64,000 nt of DNA from positions 1,550,001 through 1,614,000 of the forward strand of contig OZ244066.1 in the NCBI GenBank assembly GCA_965215545.1, given 5' to 3'. The notes under the pieces are model-generated. The model worked only from the letters and a program-made list of their open reading frames with translations. It was not told where the DNA came from and did not search any database. The position numbers and the translations under genes were made by a program. Below, piece by piece: positions 35,788 to 44,581 of this stretch. Origin of the DNA: MPNP01 sp965215545 (lineage in GTDB: Bacteria; Pseudomonadota; Alphaproteobacteria; Rhodobacterales; Rhodobacteraceae). How positions within the stretch are numbered: the stretch's first letter is position 1; each line of letters starts with the position of its first letter.

Positions 35788-36465
35788 GAGCGATTCTCCC
35801 ATGGCTGACTTTTACCGACATGTCCCGACGTGCCCCGGCTCCTGACCCGCTTCGGCCGCATCAGGCCACGCGTGCCAGGCGGAGCCCGTTGTCATTGACG
35901 GACCGGACAGTCCCGGGCGGTCGCCATGGCGACCGCCATCCGGGACCAGGCCGCATCCAACCGGTCCGACTTGAGGAAGGCCGGGACACCCGTCCCGCCC
36001 GCGCGGCCCCAGCTGGCCCCCGAAGTGTCGGACCGGCGCGTCATGCGGACCCCGACAAGGGTTGGGTTGGCCGCCGCGACGGTCCCGCTCGCCATGGGGA
36101 CATTGGCATCCCGTGCCGCCCTGTCGCCCCTGCGGGTCCGGGTGTTGCGACCGAGAGAGATCATGATCCATTGTGGGCCGATGACGGCCCGGATCGCGTC
36201 ATGGGCCGGGCGGCCCTCCGTCGGCTGGCGAAGGCGGTCGCGCCGGGCGTCGATCCCCGTGCCCGCCCCATGGGTCTCCCCAGGCCGTCTCGCCGTCCGG
36301 GTCGCAACCCAGTCCCGGCCCGACTTGCTGCCCGCCCCGCAGGCAGCGGCCGCCCCGGAGGCTGGACCCGATGCCAGCCGTCCGGGGCGCCTGCGACCCG
36401 GGCTGACCTGTTCAGGAAAGGACCCGGTGTCCTTCGCACCCCGCTCCCTCTTGCCAGGGGGCCAC
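35788..36465 (+). repeat. Direct duplicate Y, copy 1
   Basis: About 680 bp beginning GGGAGCGATTCTCCCATGG and ending CTTGCCAGGGGGCCACGG, repeated in the same orientation at 38784-39381 at near identity. It contains open frames on both strands but none resembles a known protein. The second copy lacks about 85 bp between two CCGTCCGG motifs. The two copies bracket the poly-C secreted genes. Confidence 0.85.
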
Positions 36466-36547
36466 GGTCGTGCTATTGCCGCCCCATCGATCGATCTGCC
36501 GGGTGGTCTTGTGGCCACCTGGCAGACCCAACACAAGGAGAGACACC

Positions 36548-37376
36548 ATGACCCGCTTGACACTGCCCCCCCCCTCTGACGCTTCTGCGTCCGACGCTTT
36601 TCAGGTGCTGGACATCTGCTTTCGCTGCCGCTCTGGTTGCTTTGTCGGTTGCCTTGCCCACCACCGCCCAAGTCACGGTCGGTATTGGCTGGACAGCATC
36701 CGGCACCCCCACAGGACAAGCTGTTGAAGAACTAACGGATAACGGTTGCTTCAACAATATTCACTTACGGAGATCTTCTGGCAGCGGTTCAGTGTCGGTC
36801 AATCTGATCGCCTTCACCGTGGACGGTCCTGATCGGCTGCGGAATTATGGCGTACCGGCGTATCTGGCGGTCGACAGTGCGGCGATCCGGAGCCGCAGCC
36901 AGTTCTCGCAGACTATCAGCACAAGTTGGACGCCAGTTACAGGTGGCAATCGGATCTGTATTGGCAACGACAAGATTCAACAGATTCCCAGCACCATCAG
37001 GGTCTTGCTGTTGCCCGGCGCCGGCTATCGGGTTGACCCGCAAAGGCGTTCGATTGACGTTAATGTTGTCGATCTTGACAGTTGCGCGACCCCTGATGAT
37101 TGGCCCAAAAATGAAGGCGTTGTCTACCAGTTCAACGGCAGCAACGGGGCCTGGGGCACCTGCACCTGCGCCGCGCAGAGCCAGCACCCCAGCGTCCGGC
37201 GGGCCCTGGATCGCACCATCCCCACGCCCGGCCCGGACGGGCGGTACGGCACCGACGATGACGGGACCACAGACGCACCGGAACCGAGCGCGGGGTTCCT
37301 GGGCCTCCTCGCCGCGGGGTTCCACGACCCGTCTTATCTCTACTGTCCGGAATCGCCATGGAAGGGCCTGCCCTGA
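36548..37376 (+). pseudogene. Secreted protein gene, out of phase at a C9 tract
   Basis: An ATG behind an AAGGAGA site starts MTRLTLPPP and enters nine consecutive C residues. In the present phase translation stops at 36727. Removing one C (or adding two) joins it to a frame encoding a signal peptide (AFAAALVALSVALPTTAQ) and a secreted domain of about 230 residues containing VTVGIGWTASG, GNRICIGNDKIQQIP, VVDLDSCATPDDWPKNEGVVYQFNGSN, and CTCAAQSQHP. No family recognised; six or so cysteines. Could be a phase-variable gene caught in the off state, a dead gene, or a homopolymer sequencing error. Confidence 0.6.
36566..36574 (+). repeat. C9 homopolymer at codon 7 of a secreted protein
   Basis: Nine C residues directly after MTRLTL. 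The tract lies between the start codon and the hydrophobic core of the signal peptide; a length of 8 or 11 restores the reading frame. Confidence 0.9.
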
Positions 37377-37442
37377 CCCGGGCGGGGCCTGTCGCCCGCT
37401 GCGCACCCCCACCCACGGGGGCGGCCTGCGGGTCGCCCTCTT

Positions 37443-37464
37443 TTTTGTATTGTACAATACAAAA
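37443..37464. promoter_or_regulatory. 22-bp perfect AT-rich palindrome
   Basis: TTTTGTATTGT followed directly by its reverse complement, no spacer, in otherwise GC-rich sequence. The form suits an operator for a dimeric repressor. It lies 66 bp after the secreted-protein stop; no regulator gene is adjacent. It could instead be a small element end or cruciform site. Confidence 0.4.
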
Positions 37465-37777
37465 TCCCCAACAGGTCCCTACAATGTTTGCACTTTGTGA
37501 CGGCTTTGTCAGGCCCCGCAGCTCCGCGGGCCGGCCCAATCCCCCATGCGGGCCGGCCGAGAGGCGTTGACCGGGCGCCTGGCGGCAACCAGTGCACGGC
37601 GGCGATCCGGACCCGCACCCCGACCCGCACCCAGCGCCAGACCGCCCGATGCATCGACGCCAGGCCCACAGCCCCGTCATTTCGGGTCGACCCCAAATGA
37701 CAAATCCCCCGAACACCCCGATCGCCCCGATCACCGGCCCTGAGTGTTCATTGGGGATTTACAAACAAAGGTTAACA

Positions 37778-37809
37778 GGTCCCACAGGCCGCCCCTGGCC
37801 TGTGGGACC
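37778..37809. terminator. 13-bp perfect hairpin before a minus-strand stop
   Basis: GGTCCCACAGGCC pairs with its exact complement around GCCCCT, placed 12 bases downstream of the stop of the minus-strand frame at 37822-37992. Without a T tract it would work as a terminator only with help, or as a 3' stabiliser. Confidence 0.45.
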
Positions 37810-37821
37810 GGCGCCCCTTGG

Positions 37822-37992
37822 TCAGCGGATGCGCACCCCGTCCTCATGGACATGGCCGTCCGGATCATTATAGCCGGAGGGCAGGCTGCGGCCGCAGCCC
37901 TCGCCACTTGAGGAGAAGGCGATGGTGCGGGTTTTCCTGACTGCAAACGGCTTGGGGTTGGCCGTAATTTCATCAACCCGGAAGGCCATCAT
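37822..37992 (-). pseudogene. C-terminal fragment of a secreted-type protein
   Basis: 56 codons from MMAFRVDEITANPKPFAV and then RKTRTIAFSSSGEGCGRSL, ending HVHEDGVRIR. The composition and regular stop look like a genuine C-terminus. The frame extends upstream without an ATG (CTHKYQGPWRGGIGSG) before becoming doubtful near 38060. It may be the end of a gene formerly beginning further right. Confidence 0.42.
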
Positions 37993-38159
37993 GCCGCTGC
38001 CGATGCCCCCGCGCCAAGGCCCTTGATACTTGTGCGTGCACTGACGCGCGAACCCCTGTCTACGCCTTGTTTGAGAATGTCGAAAGCGGCGCCGCGTGAA
38101 TGAGTTCTTGGCGCAGTTCGTGGAAGTTCAGGCGTGGCATTGCAGCATCCCCGATCACG

Positions 38160-38723
38160 TCAGTCGTTGTCCAGGATGTCGAAATACACATGTTCGCGGG
38201 GATTGTCGGCCAAAGCGATAATCAACCGGTTGGTGGGATCGTCCTTGACCCCGTTATCATGTGGCGACCCAACAATAAAACCTGCAAATGCTTCGCGCGC
38301 TGACATGACACCGCATACAAGGTTTTCGGAATGCCAGTCCGGGTGAACCCGTACTCCTACAACTTTGGCCGCAGTGCTTTTGCATTCGTTGCCGCTGCAT
38401 GGGGTCGTGTCCCAGACATTCATGCAGAAACCCACTTCTTCCAGCACATTGGCATCTAGACCAGGGCAACCGGCCATCCTATGGACTCGAATCCCGTTTC
38501 GGCCGAAGTCTGAATTATTTTCATTCATGGTGCCATCACCCTGAAATATAAACTTTTCCAGGGTGAACAGGCGTCTGTCATTGCATTGTTCTGCTGTCGG
38601 CATCTGCGCCTGCGCCGGTCCTGCAAGCAGCAGGAAGCCCAGCATCGCGGCGGCAGCGAGGGCCGTCAGCCTAGCGGTGGGGGGGGGGTGAAACTGATCA
38701 TGGGAGACATCTCCACTTGTCAT
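38160..38723 (-). CDS. Secreted Cys-containing protein with C10 tract in the signal peptide
   Basis: 187 residues as drawn. The signal peptide core is TARLTALAAAAMLGFLLLAGPAQAQ, then a mature part of about 150 residues with CNDRRLFTLEKFIFQGDGTM, MAGCPGLDANVLEEVGFCMN and TTPCSGNECKSTAAKVVGVRV: at least six cysteines. No family recognised. The ATG at 38723 lacks a good ribosome-binding site. A second ATG at 38701, nine bases after GGAG, is out of phase with C10 but would be in phase with C8 or C11, giving MISFTPPP... and the same signal peptide. Expression may therefore depend on tract length. Confidence 0.6.
   Translation of the reverse strand: MTSGDVSHDQFHPPPTARLTALAAAAMLGFLLLAGPAQAQMPTAEQCNDRRLFTLEKFIFQGDGTMNENNSDFGRNGIRVHRMAGCPGLDANVLEEVGFCMNVWDTTPCSGNECKSTAAKVVGVRVHPDWHSENLVCGVMSAREAFAGFIVGSPHDNGVKDDPTNRLIIALADNPREHVYFDILDND
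38679..38688 (-). repeat. C10 homopolymer (minus strand) near the start of a secreted protein
   Basis: Ten G on the plus strand, read as FHPPP in the longer frame. Same position relative to the signal peptide as the C9 tract of the neighbouring secreted gene. Confidence 0.9.
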
Positions 38724-38783
38724 GGGGCTGATTCCATCAGTCTATGGGATTTGCCGCCGAAAGACAACGCAGCCCAACTCACG

Positions 38784-39381
38784 GGGAGCGATTCTCCCAT
38801 GGCTGACTTTTACCGACATGTCCCGACGTGCCCCGGCTCCTGACCCGCTTCGGCCGCATCAGGCCACGCGTGCCAGGCGGAGCCCGTTGTCATTGACGGA
38901 CCGGACAGTCCCGGGCGGTCGCCATGGCGACCGCCATCCGGGACCAGGCCGCATCCAACCGGTCCGACTTGAGGAAGGCCAGGACACCCGTCCCGCCCGC
39001 GCGGCCCCAGCTGGCCCCCGAAGTGTCTGACCGGCGCGTCATGCGGACCCCGACAAGGGTTGGGTTGGCCGCCGCGACGGTCCCGCTCGCCATGGGGACA
39101 TTGGCATCCCGGGCCGCCCTGTCGCCCCTGCGGGTCCGGGTGTTGCGACCGAGAGAGATCATGATCCATTGTGGGCCGATGACGGCCCGGATCGCGTCAT
39201 GGGCCGGGCGGCCCTCCGTCGGCTGGCGGAGGCGGTCGCGCCGGGCGTCGATCCCCGTGCCCGCCCCATGGGTCTCCCCAGGCCGTCTCGCCGTCCGGGG
39301 CGCCTGCGACCCGGGCTGACCTGTTCAGGAAAGGACCCGGTGTCCTTCGCACCCCGCTCCCTCTTGCCAGGGGGCCACGGC
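38784..39381 (+). repeat. Direct duplicate Y, copy 2
   Basis: Second copy of the block at 35788-36465, differing by a handful of substitutions and by loss of about 85 bp between two CCGTCCGG motifs, one of which remains. The deletion has the form of recombination at short direct repeats. Confidence 0.85.
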
Positions 39382-40570
39382 CACCAGCGTCAGGCGGCGT
39401 CCCGCGGCCCTGGCTTGCCCCACCCGGTGCCAGACCCCAAGGGGTGATCTCTTCAGGGCACTGATCGGTCGCTGGCGGCCCGTCCTGCCGGTCGCGGGCC
39501 GGCGGGCCTCTGGCCGCTGGGGCCGGATCGACCCGTTGGCATCGCGCCCGGCCACCCCGCCGCCAGCCCCGCGCAAGGTCCTGTCCCGCCCGTGTCGCGG
39601 CACCCATCCGCACCATGACGCCGCCGGCGGCGACCCGGAGCGCTGTCGTCGCGGGATGGCCGGGCTCGTCTGAACGGATAGCGTCCAGCCTCCGGTCGCC
39701 CCATCGCTTGCCGGAGGGTGCCTCCGTGTCCCCATGGGCCGTGTCCCCGTGCGCATCCAGACGCGTGCCCACAGCCCCGGCCCCGTCTGATCACCCCCCT
39801 GAGGATCAGGCTGCTCACAGACGGCCCCGGCCCGCCGAACCGCTGCCCGAGGTCCGCCCACGCGCGCGGGCCTGCCCGCCAGCCTGGCGACGGTGCCGAA
39901 CAGCGTCGCGGTCGGCCCGCGCGAGGCGGGAGCACGGCGATCGCTCTTCCCCTCATGCTCGATGGACGGGGGGCAGTCATCCAGAGCTTCGCATGGCCGC
40001 CAGTGTCGCCGATGGATGGGGATCAGGCCGGCCATCCGGCCTGCGGCAGCGCGGCGGGCGCTCGCGGCCCGGGGTCGGGATCGCATGGGGGGGATCCGCC
40101 GCGAACGCCGTGGCCAGAGCACGGGTGCGATCCGTCTCCGACCGCCGGGCCGTCGCTGCCGCCTTGCGGGTCACGGTGCCAGGGCGTCAGGATCGGGGGC
40201 TGGCGGCGGGCGGCCATGTCGGTGGGGGTCTCCCCTGGGGTGGTGACGACCTCTCTTGTCCTGGCAAGGGGTGGTGGCGAGTGTCGATGTGTCATCGGAG
40301 GGCTCCTGTTGTGTCCTCCACAGGCGGAGGGGTGCTGATGGGGAGCCCTCGACCCGGTTCCCGGTCACAAACCCGGGGACTGCGCCGGGCCGATCGGGTG
40401 GATGGACCCCCCGGACGGTGGCATGGATCGGTGCGGCTGCGCAACATGCGGGCAACAGGGTGGATGTTGCGCCGCAACGCGGATCGGGGGCGAAGGCGAT
40501 CTTGGCAGATCACCTATGATCAGGGACTGGCAGATTTCCGAGTCAGCCATACGAGGATCACACCCGACTT
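39382..40570. other. Very GC-rich stretch without a recognisable gene
   Basis: Almost 1.2 kb with long open frames on both strands, as expected from extreme GC content, but none has a family motif, a ribosome-binding site or a credible start. Its setting between duplicates Y and Z suggests eroded mobile DNA. Confidence 0.5.
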
Positions 40571-40905
40571 CAGGCCGCAGCGTCCAGCAGTTTCTGGCCG
40601 GCCGCCTTCACGGAACTATAGCACGCCAGCCCGCCGCCAAGGCCCGGACGCGCACCGCATACCGCGCCACCCAGTCGTCCGCCACCCGCGCTGTCGCCAG
40701 ATGGAGGACCGCCGAGGCCAGCCCAGCCACCCGGACACCGGAGAGCAGGAGCAAGCGGTGGTTGCAGATCACGCGACCGAGGTTGGCCGCGCGGGCCGCG
40801 GCGGACCCGCTGATCCAGTCATCCCGCGGGCGCAGTGTCCAGGTCGCCGCGCCAAAACCGATCCCACCGAGGACACCATGGCGTTCCGACCGGATCCAGT
40901 CGCGG
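40571..40905 (-). repeat. Inverted duplicate Z, copy 2 (DruA-like 3' part)
   Basis: Reverse complement of 29254-29588. Its minus strand would read the same DruA-like core. It has cut into the periplasmic-protein gene that begins at 41036. Confidence 0.8.
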
Positions 40906-40910
40906 ACCTC

Positions 40911-41036
40911 TCACCCAGATTGACGCGCTATAGTCTTGCCTTCCAGTGTGAAATCGCTTGCGAGCATGGCCTGGGGCAGGGACCCGGCAATCGCGATCAC
41001 TGCACAGGCGAATAGTGTCTTGATGTGACGAAACAT
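40911..41036 (-). pseudogene. Exported protein, truncated to its signal peptide
   Basis: 41 codons: MFRHIKTLFACAVIAIAGSL, then PQAMLASDFTLEGKTIARQSG and a stop created at the junction with duplicate Z. The start is behind an AAGGAGGA site and is a convincing Sec signal peptide with an ALAS-type cleavage region. Divergent from the lysR pseudogene, so it was probably the first gene of a LysR-controlled transport or catabolic unit, now lost. Confidence 0.6.
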
Positions 41037-41133
41037 CGACTGTCCTCCTTTGCTGGGTCGCCACCCAGTCTCACGATGGATCGCAAACGCTGTATCAATA
41101 CGGACACCTTGACAGCCGACAACACGTGATACC

Positions 41134-42047
41134 ACGCTGAGTGAGATCAGGGCCTTCGAGTCGGTGGCACGGCTGGGCAGTTTTGCCTTGGCGGCAGAAG
41201 AGCTGCATATCACGCAACCGGCAATTTCCCGCCGCATCCGCAAACTCGAGGACACGCTCGGTGCCCGGCTTCTCGACCGGACGACCCGATCAGTCGGGGT
41301 CTCGGCCCTGGGTCTGGAGTCCCTGCCCAGGGCAAGGCGCATTGTCGAGGATTTCCACCAGTCGCTGAACGATAACAATGAACTCGTCCAGACATGGAAG
41401 GGCATTGTGTCGTTTTCCTGCAACATGACGATCGCGGACATCTTGCTTCCGATGATTCTTGGCGAGTTCAAGATCGCCTATCCCGATATCCGGATCCGTG
41501 TTCATGAGGATTCAAGCCTGCAGGCCCTGGAAAAGGTCCGATTCGGCCAGTCTGAACTGGCCTTGGCGCAATTCGGGGAAGGGCATCCCGAACTCGAGTT
41601 TGAATCGCTCATCAATGACCAATTCGTCCTCGTCTGCCATGCATCCCATGCGCTGGCACAGTCGTCCTGCGCCACCTGGCAGGAGATCGTGGCCGAGCAG
41701 TTGATCTTCCTGCGCTCGGAGAGTGGGACCCGCAGGATCCTCAAGAAGACTCTTGGCATGCTTTTGACTCCTTTGCCATCGATATCGAGGCCGGCCATTT
41801 CCAATTGCAATGGGGTTTGGTCGGGATCGGTGCCGGGATTGCCGCCATCCCCTCCCTGATCCGGATGTCCCGCAAGGATCTTGATCTGGTCACGATCCCG
41901 ATCACCGAGCCGGTTGTCAGTCGCCAGCTTGGCATCGTCAGCTACGCCGGCCGCTCCCTGTCGCCGGCTGCCCTGCGCCTGCGTGACGTCGCCCGCACCA
42001 TCATGCGGCGTCACGAACGTCAGCTGGCCCATCCGGTCCCGCTCTGA
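41134..42047 (+). pseudogene. LysR-family regulator, start lost and frameshifted
   Basis: TLSEIRAFESVARLGSFALA and AEELHITQPAISRRIRKLED form the LysR helix-turn-helix, but the codon where ATG is expected is ACG, leaving only CTG or a late GTG (41164). After about 200 residues the frame is lost near 41755 by one missing base and resumes one frame over as AFDSFAIDIEAGHFQLQWGL and VGIGAGIAAIPSLIR, the normal C-terminus. Two independent lesions argue for a dead gene. Its divergent target is truncated too. Confidence 0.78.
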
Positions 42048-42263
42048 CTGGCCGGCCATCATACCCTGGCCCCGGCCTGCGGGGTTGATCCAGAGCCCCG
42101 TCAAGACCTTCGGCAGGCGGCGGGCGGCGGGTCGATTTGGCGACCGTGATCCGCGTCCATACCCCCGATGACGGTCGGCACATCGGGTCTGCCGGCCCGG
42201 GACGTCCCGTGTGGAGCGCCACAATCCTGTACGGCGTGCTGTCTGCGGCCCGCGGTTGTCAGG

Positions 42264-43202
42264 TCAGGCAAACAGGGGGTCGATGAGACCCAGTGTGATG
42301 GAAATCGTGATGATCCCCAGCACGGTGGAGATCAGGATTGTCGAGGCCACCCGCTGGGCTGCCACACCGTAATGGTTGGCCAGGATGAAGATGTTGCCGG
42401 CGGTTGGCATGGCCGCCGCGGCAATCATGACGCCGGCGATGGTGGCATCAAGGTCAAAGATCACGAGGGTTGCCAGGGCCATCAGGGCCGGGTGCAGGAC
42501 CAGTTTGGCAATCGTGAGGATCAGGGCATCCTCACGCCGCTCGGCTGATTTCGGTGCCAGGAAAGCGCCGATGGCAAAGAGGGCACAGGGTGTGGCTGCC
42601 CCGGCAGCCAGTTCCAGCGTGTCATCCATCAGTCGGGGGAGATCATGCCCGAACAGAGCGGCCCAGATCAGGCCGCCGGATATCGAGAGGATCATGGGGT
42701 TGGCCAGGATGTTGCCGAGGACCCGTTTGAGGGAGTCGACGTTCAGTCGACCGGCCCGGGATGCCGTGATGATGACGACGATGGCCGTGCCGAAAATGAT
42801 CAGGTCAAAGGCAAGATACAGGATGATGGGGCCGATGGCAGCCTCGCCCAGGAGACCATAGAGCATGGGGATCCCGATGAATCCCACATTGCCAATACAG
42901 CTGCATTGGGCTTCGACGGCAGCCTCGGCAAAATCCCGCCGCCGACAGAGGGAGAGGCCCGTTGCGGCGGCATAGATCGCAAGTGTGGCCGCCAGATAGG
43001 CCAGCATGAAATCCGTGCTGAAGGACTCTGCAATCGGGGTGGCGGCTGAAAAACGGAACAGCATGGCGGGCAGGGCGAAATAGAACACGAAACCGGTCAA
43101 CCAGTTTGTGGCGGTTTCCGAGAACCAACCTGACTTGGCGGCAGCATAGCCGCAGCCGATGATGGCAAAGAACGGGAAGACGTTGATGAAGATATCGATC
43201 AT
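42264..43202 (-). CDS. AEC-family permease
   Basis: 312 residues from the ATG at 43202 (MIDIFINVFPFFAIIGCGYAAAKSGWF), with about ten membrane helices in two halves. GFVFYFALPAMLFRF and NVGFIGIPMLYGLLG are typical auxin-efflux-carrier family segments, as is the C-terminal NIFILANHYGVAAQRVASTILISTVLG. Substrate unknown; homologues move malonate, malate or amino acids. Divergent from the ABC binding-protein gene. Confidence 0.9.
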   Translation of the reverse strand: MIDIFINVFPFFAIIGCGYAAAKSGWFSETATNWLTGFVFYFALPAMLFRFSAATPIAESFSTDFMLAYLAATLAIYAAATGLSLCRRRDFAEAAVEAQCSCIGNVGFIGIPMLYGLLGEAAIGPIILYLAFDLIIFGTAIVVIITASRAGRLNVDSLKRVLGNILANPMILSISGGLIWAALFGHDLPRLMDDTLELAAGAATPCALFAIGAFLAPKSAERREDALILTIAKLVLHPALMALATLVIFDLDATIAGVMIAAAAMPTAGNIFILANHYGVAAQRVASTILISTVLGIITISITLGLIDPLFA

Positions 43203-43431
43203 GGTCCTTGCCCTGGACTGACAGCACTCCGGATCCTTGCAGTCCGCAGCTGCCCTGCCCGATAACACATCGCCCCCAAAGAAACAGATGCCGGGTCATG
43301 CTGTCCCGTGTGGGAGGGGCGGCGTGACTGGGCCAGACCCCGATCGGGGAAGATTTTGCCTTGAAACGATTCGGCCGAGGCCGTAAGGTCATTAATTCTT
43401 CACCATTTTAATCATTCAAGAGGGAAGACAA

Positions 43432-44445
43432 ATGAAAAGACTCCTTGCAGTTGCAGTTGCACTCGCGTTGACCGCCGGTGCGACGTCTGCGCAGACCCTG
43501 GACGCCATCAAGGCAAAAGGCCATGTCCAGTGCGGGATCAACACCGGACTGACTGGCTTCGCCGCTCCGGATGCCCAGGGAAACTGGACCGGATTTGACG
43601 TTGATTTTTGCCGCGCGATCGCGGCGGCGGTCTTTGGATCGGGTGATGCCGTCAAGTATACCCCGCTGACCGGAAAACAGCGGTTCATCGCCCTGTCAGC
43701 TGGCGAAGTCGACGTCCTGTCCAGAAACACAACCTGGACATATTCGCGGGACAACGACCTGAAGCTGACATTTGTCGGGGTCAATTACTATGACGGTCAA
43801 GGCTTCATGGTGCCCGCCGATATCGGTGTGAGTTCGGCCCTTGAACTCGACGGTGCGACTGTGTGCATCCAGACCGGAACAACCACGGAGCTGAACCTGG
43901 CCGACTTCTTTCGGGCCAACAACATGTCCTACGAGCCGGTCCCGATCGAGACCAACGAACAGGCCCGCGAACAGTTCTTTGCCAACGCCTGCGATGTGTA
44001 CACCACGGATCGGTCCGGACTGGCAGCCACCCGGGCCACCGCCCCCAACCCCGATGACTATGTCGTCCTGCCGGAAATCGTCTCCAAGGAGCCCCTTGGA
44101 CCGCTTGTCCGCCATGGGGATGACCATTGGGCCGATATCAATCGCTGGGTTCTCAACGCCCTGATCATTGCCGAAGAAAAAGGTCTGACCCAGGCCAATG
44201 TCGCCAGTATGGCCGCGAGCGGAAGCAACGATCCCGAAGTCAACCGCATGCTGGGCGTCGAGGGTGAATATGGCAGCATGCTTGACCTGTCATCCGACTG
44301 GGTTGTCAATGTCATTGCCGCGGTGGGCAACTATGGCGAGATCTTTGACCGCAACATCGGCCCGGAGACACCGATTGGTCTCGATCGGGGTCTGAATGCC
44401 CTCTACAACGACGGCGGCATCCTGTATGCACCTCCCTACCGTTGA
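43432..44445 (+). CDS. aapJ: General L-amino-acid ABC transporter, periplasmic binding protein
   Basis: 337 residues with signal peptide MKRLLAVAVALALTAGATSA. Mature part opens TLDAIKAKGHVQCGINTGLTGF and contains WTGFDVDFCRAIAAAVFG, the type II amino-acid-binding fold, and FFRANNMSYEPVPIETNEQAREQFFANACDVYTTDRSGL. It resembles AapJ/BztA. A GAGGGA site precedes the ATG. The three genes after it encode the matching membrane and ATPase subunits. Confidence 0.93.
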   Translation: MKRLLAVAVALALTAGATSAQTLDAIKAKGHVQCGINTGLTGFAAPDAQGNWTGFDVDFCRAIAAAVFGSGDAVKYTPLTGKQRFIALSAGEVDVLSRNTTWTYSRDNDLKLTFVGVNYYDGQGFMVPADIGVSSALELDGATVCIQTGTTTELNLADFFRANNMSYEPVPIETNEQAREQFFANACDVYTTDRSGLAATRATAPNPDDYVVLPEIVSKEPLGPLVRHGDDHWADINRWVLNALIIAEEKGLTQANVASMAASGSNDPEVNRMLGVEGEYGSMLDLSSDWVVNVIAAVGNYGEIFDRNIGPETPIGLDRGLNALYNDGGILYAPPYR

Positions 44446-44506
44446 TCGGGCCTGAAGGTCGGGATCGCTTCTGACCTGACCTGATCCGTGAGGATTCAAC
44501 CGTTGT

Positions 44507-44536
44507 CGAGCCGCAGGACAGGTCTCTTGCGGCTCG
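44507..44536 (+). promoter_or_regulatory. Hairpin between aapJ and aapQ
   Basis: CGAGCCGCA and TGCGGCTCG form a 9-bp stem with a 12-nt loop in the 136-nt gap. No T tract. Hairpins in this position commonly stabilise the binding-protein mRNA and reduce readthrough to the permease genes. Confidence 0.55.
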
Positions 44537-44581
44537 ATCTGTCTTGGCCTGCACGCCCCTCCCTGTTGTGGTGAGGCATCC

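Larger units (their letters stand above)
37377..37821. other. Non-coding stretch with two strong dyads
   Basis: No supported gene. Contains a 22-bp perfect palindrome (37443-37464), a CCGGCCC/GGGCCGG inverted repeat around 37530-37555, and a 13-bp hairpin (37778-37809). Confidence 0.5.

Noticed and set aside
29254..39381. A CRISPR array or tandem repeat array
   Set aside because: Repeats here are long, few and irregularly spaced; no short evenly spaced repeats and no cas genes.
39615..41015. A 466-residue plus-strand protein
   Set aside because: Crosses the junction into duplicate Z, Arg/Pro/Ala-rich low-information sequence, no motif or ribosome-binding site.
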